The notes beneath the pieces were generated by a model. That model saw only the letters and a program-made list of their open reading frames with translations, searched no databases and was not told the origin of the DNA. Source: Galeopsis tetrahit (lineage: Eukaryota; Streptophyta; Magnoliopsida; Lamiales; Lamiaceae). Taken from it: DNA of 64,000 bases. Made by a program: the position numbers and the translations under genes. Below, piece by piece: positions 1 to 12,440 of the stretch (the first letter of the stretch is position 1; each line of letters starts with the position of its first letter). The stretch spans positions 80,779,727-80,843,726 of the forward strand of contig OY776119.1 of assembly GCA_963675135.1 (NCBI GenBank), written 5' to 3'.

Positions 1-604
1 ACACATAAGTGCCTAAAAGAAGAAAGTGTGGACTTAGTTAAAAAGGAGGGTAAATAGCCAGTTACATACATGTAACTGGTACACATAAGTAATTGCCAAC
101 TAACAATACATATTGTAAGCACCAAACACGGGTGGCAACATATATGTAATGTAAGAGATGAGCTAGACACAAAATAATTTGTCAAATAATTATTTTCAAA
201 CATGTGCAAAATTAACTTTCATATGGTTCAGGTGTTGCCATTTATTCGACTGTTATTAGAAAAAAATTCACAAATTGCCGAACATATATATCTAAAATTG
301 TTGGCATTATCGCATGTGTTGTGATTGGACAAATCTTCATTAATTGCAGAGTATATGAGATAATTAAGTGAACATAAATGTTTTTTCAATGACTTCCATT
401 ATCTTGCCCTAGTATACATTTTCTTGTTCTGTAGTATTTACTTAGTTATAAATGTTATTTCTGCAAAATTCAACAATTCTACCCTCTTGTAATCACTCAC
501 AACTACAAAATGGGGTACTTGTTAGATGAGAAATTTAACATCAAATTAACTGTGAACATTATTGCATGGCCTATATGAAGATGGGAATATTGAAGACAAA
601 TCCC
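1..604. other. Intergenic spacer, no gene recognised
   Basis: AT-rich sequence with stops in all frames. I recognise no conserved protein, repeat terminus or RNA gene. Confidence 0.6.
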
Positions 605-607
605 TAA

Positions 608-887
608 GGGCATGTTTGTTTTGGGACTCCCACGTCCTTGTTCTACTTCGGGATTTCACATCCGGATTTCCCCATCCAACTACACTTATCCCTAAAAATA
701 CCTATACATCCTACTATTACATCCTACCATTACATCACATCCAACCACTCTTACACAATTTGATTTGACATAAAGTTACATCTCACCCTACTCAAAATCC
801 CAAAACAAACACACACAATTACTATTCATCAGGATTTCTCCATCCAGGATTTCCCACATCCTACATAATCCCAAAACAAACATACCC
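608..887. mobile_element. Tourist-like MITE (PIF/Harbinger type), copy 1
   Basis: The 280-bp element has about 19-bp terminal inverted repeats: GGGCATGTTTGTTTTGGGA on the left and GGGTATGTTTGTTTTGGGA as the reverse complement of the right end. It is flanked by TAA on both sides (605-607 and 888-890), the 3-bp target duplication typical of PIF/Harbinger MITEs. It has no coding capacity. A second member of the same family is at 10740-11056. Confidence 0.9.
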
Positions 888-890
888 TAA

Positions 891-1759
891 TGTTTTCATA
901 GCTGGACCGTACTGGCCGGTTCACTGGCCGGTTCAACCGATAAACATTCTGGTACTACTTAAAAACTCATTTTAACCGTCAAACCAGGAAAACCGGTCCA
1001 AATTGATTTTCCCTTTTTTTTTTAAAAAAAAAATTTAATTCATTTTTTCTTCTTCTACAATTTTATACTTTGAGTTGAGTTGTTTCGAATTTTTTTGACT
1101 TTTGTATTGTTACTTTACGACTTTATTGTATTTATTTTAAATTTAATATGAATCCTTGGGAACTACGTATTGAAAAAAATAAATAGAGATTATTTTAACG
1201 GTTGATTTGTGAACTGATGCCCAGTCTGGTTTGGTCGTTGATCCGGTTATGAAATGCGCTTCAAACGACAAGACCTTGCAGGCTGCAGCTCCAAATCATT
1301 CAAACCCATTCTTTCCTACTATTGCTCCAATTCCCACACTTTAGGCTTTCTTGAAAGAGATTTATACGATAATAAAATCAAACCATAGTTTTGGGAGATT
1401 CATACGATAATAAAATCGATGGAGCTTCTAGGCCTAGTTTTGAGCCAAATTAAGATTCGGCACAGACGCAAAACAAAACGAAGAGACGACGCGACGACAT
1501 TGACCAAAAAGGAAATGTACTATTCTCAATTGGATATTTCCCTCGCCATATTATACAGCAATCAACAGCATTCCAACTGTTAACAAGTATAATAATCCCT
1601 TTTATTTATTTTACAAGACAATACAAGCAAGAATAAGTGAAGCTACATCTTAAGTAGAATTACCATGGCATTGGGATATATAGCAGAGAGAGTGGTCTGT
1701 TCTGTTGTAGTAGATAGTACAACATAAATAACCAAATAGGAAATCACTAGCGTATGAGA
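891..1759. other. Spacer downstream of the 4CL-like gene, with a degenerate repeat
   Basis: Between about 900 and 1260 there are several CCGGTT/AACCGG motifs in opposite orientations, as in decayed MITEs; no exact termini could be set. On the minus strand, an AATAAA at 1601-1606 lies about 155 nt past the 4CL-like stop codon and could be its polyadenylation signal. Confidence 0.4.
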
Positions 1760-4700
1760 TTATAATTTTGATCGGACCTTTTCGATGAGTTCTCTTCTCA
1801 GTATCTTTCCTGCTGCTGATTTTGGGACGCTGTTTATGAACGTAACTCTCCTCAATCTTTTAAAATGTGCTACCTGAAACAATACATGTGTGCATTTGAA
1901 ATGTCATACGTGAAATTCATCATCTGCCTACAAATGAAGTACATATTGTTCAGGGACCCTCTCAATGCCAAACCAAATTCATGTAAACTCTCTTCTTCAA
2001 AGTAATACTCCATGTTTAGCATATTAAATATCAAGTTTTTAAAAATGCTTGATTATATATGTTATTCTTCTCAAAATCATTAACCTTGATACTTCATATG
2101 CTAAACAATATTACCAACTTCACCATAAAACTTTCGTGACCCAAATCGTAGAAGTTTTTGTCAATCTTTATATATGCTTATTTGAAATGAAAAAGGGACA
2201 TTCCTAGCTTAAATGATGAAAAAACTATCATGTATGTAATTAGGTTAGTTCTCTTCTCTACCCCTTGTCCAGAATCATGAAGAAATTTGTCTTTGAAATC
2301 TCAAAAGTAAGTTTGCATCATAAACGATACCTGCTCAGCAATAAATTTCTTGATATCTTCTTCAGACAATGAGCTATTAGGAGCACGGACTACATAGGCA
2401 ATCGGGACTTCACCAGCTTCAGCATCAGGAAACCTAAAAGGAATTTATCAGCACGGTGTTATGCTATAACTGACAGAAGCAAAAGATGACCTAATGAAAA
2501 CGATAACTTACGGGATGACAACAGCATCTAATATCTCAGGATGAGAGACAAGCAGCCCTTCAAGCTCTGCTGGAGCAACCTAGAAACAAAATAAAGCAAA
2601 TCATTATACTAATAAAATGAAAATCAGACTGCTTCAAGCATTGATTTTTAAGAATAATAAGAGGCTTGTGAAAATGTAGAAACTAATGACAAATCCAAAT
2701 CAACGCAAACGTCATGCATCATTCAGAGAGAGATATACTACCTGAAAACCTTTGTACTTGATGAGCTCTTTAATACGATCAACAACATATAGCTGACCCT
2801 CATCATCAAAGTATCCAAGATCTCCAGTATGGACCCAACCCTGTTTATCTATTGTAAGCTTTGTGGCCTGTGGGTTCTTAAAATAACCTAAAGATGAAGA
2901 GAAAAAATAATAAATTATTGATCCACTTCTATGGATAGAATAAACAGAATTGAATCCCCTCATTAAAAACCGAGGGCAATAATGGAACAGATAAAATCTG
3001 TTCTATTTTCACACTTTTTCCTTTTTTTTTTTTTTTTACATCACTTAATATTACGTTTCAAGATCTATCAATAAATGTGGTAGGTCGAGCAGCTCATTGG
3101 CACTGACGATTTTTTTTGGTATGCTGATGCTAAGATGCAAAGGAAGCACTGTCAAGTTTAGGGCAAATCATCATTTTAAGAGAGCTGTCTCAAGGAAGAA
3201 AAATCAACAAGCTATCTTGTCAAAGAAGTGCATCATTTTTTTTTCTTTGCATGGCATTCATAGTGATTCATTAGCCTTTAATATGAATTTGGCTTCTTTT
3301 CCACAATTTTACCACACCATTTGTTGCTGATGAATACCCCTTAAAATTATAAGAGGTAAAATGTTAATAAATATAGTCATTCCTGTCATTTATCAGTCAC
3401 AAACTTGCTACTACTAAGCTATCTATGAATTTGGAGATAAACTTCACCAACAAGAAGGATTACTAGTGATCACTCTTTCACACCGTCCATATGAGAATGT
3501 TTACTACCTGAATTTATAATTAACCAAATGCTTTAGTCATTTTAAAAAGGAACAAAGTTTTCTGGGCATATGAGCATGTATTACAGTATAACAATGGGCA
3601 ATAGGTATATACCTTTCATCATATTGGGTCCTCGCACCCATATTTCCCCCAGCTGCCCTTGAGGAAGAGGCTTCAATTTTTCAACACTAACTATTTGGCT
3701 CTCCACTCCAGGAGCAAGTGTGCCAGCAGAACCAGAATGTCGAGGCCCTGCATATTGATTCTCGATAGACACAATTCCACAGGTTTCTGTCATCCCATAA
3801 CCCTGAAATTGCAGGGTCTTTTTGGCTCAATTCCACAAATAGCACATCATTTTTAGACTATATTAATCAAAAGTTTCATTTTAATTTCAGAAGTTGCTAA
3901 GAAAACATAGGTTTTGTTATTCTTTACTGATTCAGATAGATTTGATCAAGGCACAGGACATCTGTACTCGGTTAAAAATCATACATTTGCAATATTTGGC
4001 TTCTTGTCAAAATAAAACCTGTGATTGGTCAACAATTCAAGAAGTTTGGCATAATTGAGGTTTATCAATCCCCCCTTAAATCAAAACTACAAGCATCCTG
4101 AAGAAAAGTATATCCCAGTCTATGACACATAAACCTTCATAGAACATTAACTTGTAACTCAATACCCCAAGATGCACAACATACAATTAAAATTGCCGAA
4201 TAAAAAGATTATTTCATTTATTCCTGCTAGACATTTATCATAGAATACTTAAGCAAACCATAGACGTGCTGCTTGGTGTTTGAATAACTCATTAGATGAG
4301 CTGAATAATCTAAACTAACTATCATTGCACATGCACCAAACCTAATATCTACTGAAAAATACTCGTATTTTAAATGTTATAGATCAAGATATCAAAGTGC
4401 ATTAAGAATTGAGATGATCATAGAAATTTACTTGAAGAACAACAGCCTGAGGGAAATTCTTGGCACATTCCTGCATCAATTCCTTCCCAAGAGGAGCTGC
4501 CCCTGATCCAATCTGCTTCAAGGATGACAAATTATACTTCTTGACCACACTATCTTTGGCCAACGCCAGTATAATCGGCGGCACAACCCACAAATGTGTG
4601 ACCCCATACTTGTCCACCGTCTTCAAGATCATTTCCAGATCAAACTTAGACATGGAAACAATCGCATTGCCTCGTTGCAGCTGTGCATACATGATCACCG

Positions 4701-5445
4701 CGAGACCAAAAACATGAAACATAGGCAAAAGGCACAGAAACTTATTGTGCATTTCACCAGCTGATTCTTGATCAGAAGTGATCATCAACGAAGCAGCAAT
4801 GAAGTTGCCATGAGTAAGAATTACACCCTTGCTTGTACCCGTGGTGCCAGATGAGTACAGCAACGCAGCCGTATCATCTTGACTGATTCCATTTGAATTA
4901 TCTAAGTTCACAGACCCCTGATTATCCACTAGCTCAGAAAACAAAGTGATTGAAGGAATTCCCCCAATTGGTAACACTGGTTTCTTTTCAGTTCCCAATA
5001 GAATAACTGGCAAACCAAAACCCTTCACCTTAGGTACCAAATCTTCAATAGTGATAATAAGCTTAGCCGTGGAATCGAGAATCTGTTTAGATAACTCCGA
5101 GACAGTGTAGACGTGGTTGACAGTGGTGGCGATTGCTCCAATGGCAATAATTCCGAAGAAACAAATCGGGAACTCGATTGAATTGGGGGAGAATATGAGG
5201 ACGACGTCGTTCTTCTTGATTCCGAGCTGGAGTAAGCCATGGGAGACTTTTGAAACCGTGGATTTGAACTGCGCGAAGGTGAGGGTTTTTCCAGTGTGGG
5301 AGTCGATAAGGGCGGGTTTATCGGGATAAGATGAAGCGTTTCTGAAGAGAAAATTAACCATTGAAAGATCGGGGGTTTTGGGAAGGATTAGTGGCGGCCT
5401 CAATGATCTGAAAATGCCATCGCGGCCATAGCCTGATTTCTCCAT
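1760..5445 (-). CDS. 4CLL7: 4-coumarate--CoA ligase-like protein (4CLL7-type acyl-CoA synthetase), peroxisomal
   Basis: This is an ATP-dependent acyl-CoA synthetase of the ANL superfamily, most like Arabidopsis At4g05160. Family enzymes form an acyl-adenylate and then a CoA thioester; At4g05160 relatives act on fatty acids and jasmonate-precursor acyl chains rather than mainly on 4-coumarate. Six exons join in frame: 5445-4432, 3802-3613, 2887-2742, 2579-2512, 2433-2331 and 1873-1760. They give 544 residues, the usual family length. The AMP-binding box LLYSSGTTGTSKG lies near residues 195-207; GEIWVRG, GYGMTET and the YKGFQV hinge are present. The protein ends in SKL, a canonical PTS1 peroxisomal signal. 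The start MEKSGYGRDG matches the family N terminus and follows a TTC-rich leader. No lesion was seen. Exact substrate is inferred only. Confidence 0.93.
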
Positions 5446-6020
5446 CTTCTTCTTCTTCTTCTTCTGTGTGTGAATAGTGTTGCAGCTGCAGTCGTCGTGA
5501 TTGAATAATGGTTTAGAATTAGAAATTCATCACAATTTTAAATGGGGACGCATCTTGCATTGACATTGAATGCAATATTTTTGTATATATATATTCCAAA
5601 TTAGATACTCCTAATTACACTAGATCATAACTCATGGAGTAATTCATAAAGGCTATAAATAAGACAATATCTAGACATCCAAAAATAAAAAAGTCAATGT
5701 CTTCTTTTCGCATTATTGTTCTGGGACTATCACGTCTCCTTTTGGTTCTAATTCGCGATTTCACACTAACATTGCATTATTCAATTTCATTTATCCCCAA
5801 AAATACAATATATTCTATTGTTATAATAATACATCATATAATTATACATTTTTACACAATTAATTTAATATAAGTTATATTATATAATACAACTCTTACA
5901 CATTTAACCATTTTTAGAAAATCATCCAAAACCACTCATATAATATAAATAAACACAGCACTCAATTTTTATACAAATATAATATTCTCATCCATAAAAT
6001 ATTGTTTCATTTATCTTATA
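5446..6020. repeat. 4CL-like gene upstream region with a decayed Tourist-like copy
   Basis: A (TTC)n tract next to the start codon is probably 5' leader. From about 5715 to 5960 the sequence resembles the inner part of the MITE at 608-887 (a 'tgttctgggactatcacgtc' segment, then 'cgatttcacac'), but the termini have decayed. No gene is seen. Confidence 0.45.
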
Positions 6021-6339
6021 CTAGCGTAGACCCGTGTATTACACGGAATTTTAAATATATTTTTAAATATTTAATAATAATAATTTTTTTATTTACTTAA
6101 TTTAATTTTTCAAATTTTTATAATTATATTTAAAAAAAATGATTTCGCCAGAATTATAATTATTTTAATAAAAAATTTAACATTTTTTTCAATTATATTT
6201 ATTATAACGTTGTATTATAATATAAAAGTTTAACTAACATAATATTTTGAATTATACAAAATAATTACTCTTATGTTAGTTAATTTTATAAAGCAAATTT
6301 CAAAGAAAATTTATGAAAATCAAACAAAATGAGACGTTG

Positions 6340-6590
6340 ACATTTAATAAATATGAAAACAACTTTTAAATAAATTATAATATTTCGAAAACAAACAATT
6401 TAAGTAATATTATAGCTTTTAATAAATTGTAAGTCAACCTTCAATATCAACCACAACACCTTACATTTAATAAATATAAAAATAACTTTAAAAAAAATTA
6501 TAAAATTTTGAAAATAAACAATTTAAATAATACTAAAATAACTCTTAATAAATTGTAAGTCAACCTTCAATATCAACCACAACACCTTAA
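6340..6590. repeat. Two-copy tandem repeat, about 126 bp
   Basis: The segment containing 'gtaagtcaaccttcaatatc' occurs at about 6429 and again at about 6555, with related sequence before each copy. It lies inside the Helitron. Confidence 0.75.
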
Positions 6591-6606
6591 ATAAATAAAT
6601 ATTTTA

Positions 6607-6962
6607 GTTAATTGCAAATTAAATCATAACATTTTCCTCATTTGCAATCTAATCTAAACTTTAAGGTAATTACAAATAAATCACAAACTTTAAATATAGT
6701 TGCAATTTAGTCTTTTTGACAATTTTAATTGTGTTCGAATATAACATAATTTAAACTTCTTAATGACATAACAATACCTTAATAAAACAATATTGTTTTT
6801 CAATTAAACCAAATATCAAAAGGTATGATTTAGGGACAATGTAGACTTGTAAGAAGTCTAATTTACAATAATATTTAAAGTTTGTGATTTATTTGCAATT
6901 TTTTTAAGGTTTAGATTAGATTGCAAATGAGCGAAAAGTCGTGATTTAATTTGTAATTAACT
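6607..6962. mobile_element. Foldback MITE nested in the Helitron
   Basis: The first about 110 bp (starting GTTAATTGCAAATTAAATCA) are matched in reverse complement by the last about 110 bp (GTTAATTACAAATTAAATCA). Long arms, short unique centre and no coding capacity suggest a Mutator-type MITE; the target duplication is not clear. Confidence 0.6.
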
Positions 6963-7697
6963 CTTTTTAAAATTAACAACTTCATTAAATTATGACACAT
7001 AAGCCAAATCAACCACAAAATGACACATAAGCCAAATTAACCACAAAATGACACATCATCAATTTAAACTCCCTATTAGTATATAAGGGGATTTTATATT
7101 ATAGAAGTAGTGTATTATGTATATATAACAAATTTGTTAATCTTGTAAAATAATATAATTATTTATATAATAAATATTATGTATAAAATTATATAATAAG
7201 TTTCACATATATATTTTTGAGCTCTATTTTTTAAATACATTAAACTTATAATAAATTTAAAATAATTGCAGAAAAAATTACTTGAGATATAAGATAAAAG
7301 TAATTATAAAATACAATTTAATAACTAATTAAATAAAGAATTGTACACCCCAATAGAAATACATTTTAGATGGTATTTTACTCAAAAGTACATTAAATAG
7401 TTCGAAAATAAATTAAACTAAAGATTAAAATGAATAATACAATAAAGTTAAGTAAATAAAATAAAAATTAATTTAATTAGTTAATGTTAAAATAATAAGA
7501 ATATAATATTTGGAAAGAGTTTATGAATCATATTTTACTCAACCAATAACTTAATTACACATCATACTTTTTAAAATTAACAACTTCATTAAATTATGAC
7601 ACATAAGCTAAATCAACCACAAAATGACACATAAGTCAAATTAACCACAAAATGACACATCATCAATTTAAACTCCCTATTAGTATATAAGGGGATT

Positions 7698-8130
7698 CTC
7701 CATCCATAAAATATAGTCATATACACTTTATGAAAACCGTCATCCTTCAACTATTATTTAATTATTTAATTTGTCATCAACTTTATTTACAAACAATCAT
7801 TTTATTTACAATGGACTCCACAATACCACAACACTCTTATTTTATCTACATTTTTAAAAAAAATATATGTGTTCACTCCAATTAACCATTTTTATACAAA
7901 TATAATATTCTCATCCATAAAATATAGTTTCATTTATCTTATATTCTCCATCCATAAAATATAGTCATATACACTTTATGAAAACCGTCATCCTTCAACT
8001 ATTATTTAATTACTTAATTTGTCATCAACTTTATTTACAAACAATCATTTTATTTACAATGTACTCCACAATACCATACAACACTCTTATTTTATCTACA
8101 TTTAAAAAAAAAATATATGTGTTCACTCCA
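7698..8130. repeat. Direct duplication with 248-bp period
   Basis: The sequence from 'tctccatccataaaatatag' through 'tgttcactcca' is present twice, offset 248 bp, with a few substitutions and indels. The junction between copies reads as the uninterrupted target of the Helitron to its left. A short open frame over the second copy (about 7978-8223) has no recognisable protein. Confidence 0.8.
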
Positions 8131-8639
8131 GTGAAACTACATCTGATAGATGATGAAAGTAACTTTTTTAAGGATAATATAATAACTGCAATCATTATAA
8201 TGATCATTACACTATCATTATAATTTTACTCAACTATAATATAATAATATTATTTCATTTAATCCTATTCATTAATTTAACATAGATTTAAATCCTCTTC
8301 ATTTAAAAACTCAAAAATGCATATTACTATTCATCATTATTTTAAAAATTCAGATCTAAGGCAAAATTAATTTATATACAAGAAGTCAATAATTGATGTA
8401 CAACTAGAAAAACAATACTCCATAGCCAAACATAATAAAAGCGTAAAACCTAACAATTGGACTAATTAGTTTTAGTAGTCCCCTTCAATTAAATTAGTGA
8501 AGTAACACGCACGATGCTTATGACCAATCTTCGTTAGCTATCTTATTATCTTACAAATTAGTATTTTAAAAATTAATCAACTTTTATATATAGTGGGTCA
8601 TAATCGAGTAAATAAAACGTACGTGAATTGTTAATTTTG

Positions 8640-8720
8640 TTCGTTGTAGTCAACCGGACAAGGCGTTCCTTTTCTAATAAGATGCCTTGGGTTCGATTAT
8701 TCATTACCTTGCAACAATAT
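8640..8720 (+). repeat. tRNA-derived SINE-like fragment
   Basis: An A-box-like TAGTCAACCGGA at about 8647 and a B-box-like GGTTCGATT at about 8690 have tRNA-like spacing, but the sequence does not fold as a tRNA. The rest of the presumed SINE body is not recognisable. Confidence 0.35.
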
Positions 8721-8835
8721 ATTATTTCCAAAAAGATAATCAGTATATCATTGACTTTAAAATGGTAATGGTATTGGTTTTTGTTATAATTATCTTCATT
8801 GAGATTAAATACGTGTTCGTTTTTGTTTTAAATGA

Positions 8836-9955
8836 GAGAAAATTTCATTTTACGTCCTGTAACATAGGTGTAATCCAGTTTATATCCTTTAAGTTTTCAC
8901 CTTTTCAATTTACGTTCTAAGGTGTCCAATTTATGTCCTTTTAGGTCCAATTTATGTCATTTTCGCCGGAAAATTGGAATTCCGATCAAATAGTCCAATT
9001 TACGTCCTTTAAGTTTGAAAATTAAAAATTAATAATTAAAAAATTCTTTAAAAAATTAAATATCTCATTAAAAACTAAAAATATCATTAAAATTTATAAA
9101 TTGTGTAAAATAAAAATAAAAAAATTCTAAAATTCAAAAAAAAAATTAAAAAATCTACAATTCTAAAATTTGAAATATTGGAAATTAAAAATAAAAAATT
9201 TCTATAAATCTCATGAAAACATAAAATTCTAAATATAAAAAATCTATAAATTAAAATTTTAAAAATGTTTAGAATAAAATTAAAAATTATACAACTCTAA
9301 AAACCTCATGAATTTGACACAGTTCTACAATCAATCAAGGCGTGGAATACAAAAAAATTTAGGAGTTCGAGAAAAACTTTAATGGCGGATGAGTTCGAAT
9401 CAAGTCGTGTTTTTAATGACATATTAATATTTTTTATTATTCTTATTCGGTTTTTAAATTTTTTAATATTTAATCTACACATTTAAAAAAAATTAAAGAG
9501 ATTTTTAGAATTTTTAATGAGATTTCCGAATTTCTTAATTTTAAGTTAAACATTTTTGATTTTTTGAATTGTAAGATTTTTTATTTTTATTTTACACATT
9601 TTATAATATTTAATGAGATTTTTAAAAAATTAAATAAGGTATTTTGAATTTTATTTTTAACATTTATAGTTTTTAATTTTAATGATGTTTTCAGATTTTT
9701 AATAATATTTTAAAAAATTTAAAGATATTTTTAGAAAATTTATTTATTAAATTTTAAAAATTTCAAACTTGAAGGACGTAAATTGGACTATTTGGCCGGA
9801 ATCCCAATTTATTCCTCACATTCCGGTGAGTTTGAAAATTTTCCCGCGAAAAGGACGTAAATTGGACTAAAAAGGACGTAAATCGAAAATGTGAAAACTT
9901 AAAGGATATAAATTGGATTAGGTCTAAGTTACAGGACGTAAAATGATTTTTTCTC
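8836..9955. mobile_element. Non-autonomous Mutator-like element (MULE/MITE) with long TIRs
   Basis: The 1120-bp element has about 200-bp inverted termini. The ends begin GAGAAAATTTCATTTTACG and GAGAAAAAATCATTTTACG, and both arms repeat 'ccaatttacgtcctttaag'-type blocks. It is flanked by a perfect 9-bp duplication TTTAAATGA (8827-8835 and 9956-9964), diagnostic of Mutator-like transposition. The centre is very AT-rich and non-coding. Near-intact TSD and arms suggest a fairly recent insertion. Confidence 0.88.
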
Positions 9956-10534
9956 TTTAAATGATGTAGAAAAACCCTTTTATGTGTAATTTTTATATTT
10001 GTCTTTACACTCGTGATCTTTTTTAAAACAATGTGATGCATTGATTTTTGTACATTTTTTTTTTTTTTTAGAATTAGGCGTAGAAAATATTTTGTGCTAG
10101 AAACGTAGGACATCCCCGGCCTATATTATAAATATGGAGTTTAGAATGATTATGTCTCACTATGCTTATGTGTCGTTTTAATTTTAATTTTACTGATGTG
10201 TGAATATTTTAAAGAGTTATATATTTGTTAAATATAATTTTATTGGTTGAAATTTATATGTGTCATCATTATTGTGATTTTTTTTCATATAATTAGAAAA
10301 TTGTATTGAGTTCATAAAAAATAGAAAGTCTAACTATTACAATATGGATTATAATTAAATAATTAATTTTATTAATGTTATCGATTGCTTAAAAAATGAG
10401 AGACATACATTTTATTTAAAAAGTCACTACTTATTTTATTCTCTTCTTTTCTCAAATATAATAACATTGATTAACATTTTGAATAATACGCTGGTGCTCA
10501 TCTAGTTTACATTATTAAGTTAGGCAAGTTTTTT

Positions 10535-10540
<6 letters not shown>

Positions 10541-10565
<25 letters not shown>
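10541..10565. repeat. (AT)n microsatellite
   Basis: A run of alternating A and T follows a poly-T tract. Confidence 0.9.
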
Positions 10566-10574
<9 letters not shown>

Positions 10575-10739
10575 TAAATGCTTTCTCATAAACCATGTTA
10601 TTGTTATTTTTCTCCTATTGTCATCCTCCTCGCATATGAAAATTTTCAAACATTCTCGTTCGATCGGTTACTCAGGACACCGCGACATACAATTGCCCAT
10701 GACTACTAAATGGTCCTCAAGAAAAGTTGTCGTTATTAA

Positions 10740-11056
10740 GGGCATGTTTGTTTTGGGATGGGAAATCCGGATTTGGGATTTCGAAACTCCACCCCGTTAC
10801 AGTTTGGGATTTTGATTCAGGATTTCAAAATCCCACCCTATAAATACCTATAAACTCTATAAAAGTCAACCCTATAAATACCTACAAATCCTATATAAAT
10901 ACCTATAAAACCTATAATCCTATTCTATAAAGTTAAATCCTACCCTACATAAATCCCAAAACAAACACAAAACATAAAAAGTATTAGAATTTTAAAATCC
11001 ACTAGATTTTGAAATCCGGATTTCAAAATCCTCCAAATCCCAAAACAAACCTGCCC
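10740..11056. mobile_element. Tourist-like MITE, copy 2
   Basis: This 317-bp element starts GGGCATGTTTGTTTTGGGA; the reverse complement of its right end is GGGCAGGTTTGTTTTGGGA. TAA flanks both ends (10737-10739 and 11057-11059). Termini match the 608-887 copy while interiors differ, so it is a sister of one Tourist-type family. Confidence 0.9.
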
Positions 11057-11059
11057 TAA

Positions 11060-11780
11060 GTGATTGTTACCGACTCTTGTTAATGTTATAGCAAGAGAGA
11101 CCATTAGAGTGAATTATCTTTTTTAAAACTTGAAATAAAGTCTAGAAATATTTGATTGGTCAGATCCAACACCATTCGTCCAATGTTGGTCCCAACCATA
11201 ATTTAATTAATCTCGCTTCAATTAAGAACATGCATGGCTACAAAGCTTCATCACAATCAATTTAGTATAATTGCACAATCCAACCAAGTGGTCTATGTTC
11301 TGCAACAACATAGCATGAGCTTCAAATTTCAAGACGTTCACTCGTTGTTATGGGCATCGAAAAGATGGAAGAATCGCGTGATAATATAGATGCGGATTAA
11401 ATTAGTGAGCTAATTGAATTGGATTCGAGAAGATGAAGAAGGACAGTGAGATTGGGTTTTGTCTGAAAGAAAGTGTTGAAGATCAAACGGGGAATGATGG
11501 ATTAAAATCTTCATAGTTAGTTATGATGTTTACTTATTTCTGTAAAATGCTTTGATGCTTTGCAATTTAGTTTTTTTTTTTGTTATTTAAAATTTCATTG
11601 TAAGTGGTGGTCCCAATAAGTAGTACTACAAGAATCTTCTCTCAAATTCTCTCATTTCTCCATCCTACGCTATTATCATCTTCTTTACCAAAAGTTATAC
11701 AAAAACCACCAAAAATAGATTACAATGTTTTGTTTAATGTCGAAATAGAACAATTAGTAATCAGGGCAAGATTGTTCTTC
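11060..11780. other. Spacer without a recognisable gene
   Basis: Low-complexity AT-rich sequence. No conserved motif was seen before the gag remnant downstream. Confidence 0.5.
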
Positions 11781-11789
11781 GAGAATGGT

Positions 11790-12440
11790 AAAAGACACTC
11801 ATCTCAAGGACCTGTAAGAATCACAAATAAAACTGGAACAATGGTTACAAACATAAACACTCAAGTGAGAAGCTACAAATGCAAATATACATGATTTCAT
11901 ACAAGGAATTACCTCTCGAGTAAATGATCAACTTTCAGAAGTGGTGAAAAAACTGGACCACATAACAAAAACACTGACAACAATGAAGCTGCAATCCATG
12001 AGTCTGGATAATGGAAAAAATCACTTGAAACATGATTCAATATTTGGATTTGAGCATACATGAGTTATGGTGCATACACCTTTACCTAAAATAGAGTTCC
12101 CAAGATTTGATAGCTTAAACCTCAAGAGTTGGATCTTGAAGTGCGATTCATATTTTAAACTAATGCCAAATATCACAGATTCACACAAGATAACTCTTGC
12201 TTCTATGCATTTTGATGATAAAACAACATTGTGGTTTTAAAGTTACACACAAAATCACATTGAGCTCCCTTGGGCACAATTTATGAAGGTTTTGACTAAT
12301 AAATTTGAGGGTATGAGAGTATTTAGGGCTATACTTAAACTAATAAGTTAAAACAAACTATGTCATATGCTAATTATGTTGATAAATTTGAGGAATTAAA
12401 GGTTTGCATGTTGTTGAAAAAAGGGACTAACGCTAGAAAG
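11790..12440 (+). pseudogene. Decayed Ty3/Gypsy gag fragment
   Basis: Broken frames encode a gag-like stretch including PLPKIEFPRFDSLNLKSW and then WAQFMKVLTNKFEG, the pattern of the plant retrotransposon gag domain. Stops and at least one frameshift (near 12,350) interrupt it, and upstream sequence (EVVKKLDHITKTL-like) looks like the gag coiled coil. No LTRs were identified. It is much older than the intact element just downstream and does not belong to it. Confidence 0.65.

Larger units (their letters stand above)
6021..7695 (-). mobile_element. Non-autonomous Helitron with a duplicated 5' terminus
   Basis: On the minus strand the element starts TCCCCTTATATACTAATAGG at 7695. It ends with the hairpin CCGTGTAATACACGG and then CTAG at 6021, with host A before and host T after, as expected for A/T-targeting Helitrons. 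The same 5' terminus occurs again internally at 7091, so 6021-7091 (1071 bp) is itself a complete-looking Helitron. The flanks join as cttata/ttctccatcc, and this unbroken sequence exists at about 7938-7954, the preserved empty site. No Rep/helicase coding sequence is present. Inside are a 126-bp tandem duplication (about 6340-6590) and a foldback insert (6607-6962). Confidence 0.8.

Noticed and set aside
3097..3330. 77-codon open frame on the plus strand
   Set aside because: It lies wholly in an intron of the minus-strand 4CL-like gene and has no recognisable domain.
4402..5445. 347-residue stand-alone 4CL protein
   Set aside because: The last residues come from reading into intron 1; splicing at 4432 restores the family sequence.
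9763..10113. 116-codon minus-strand open frame
   Set aside because: It is made from the right arm of the Mutator-like element, with low-complexity translation.
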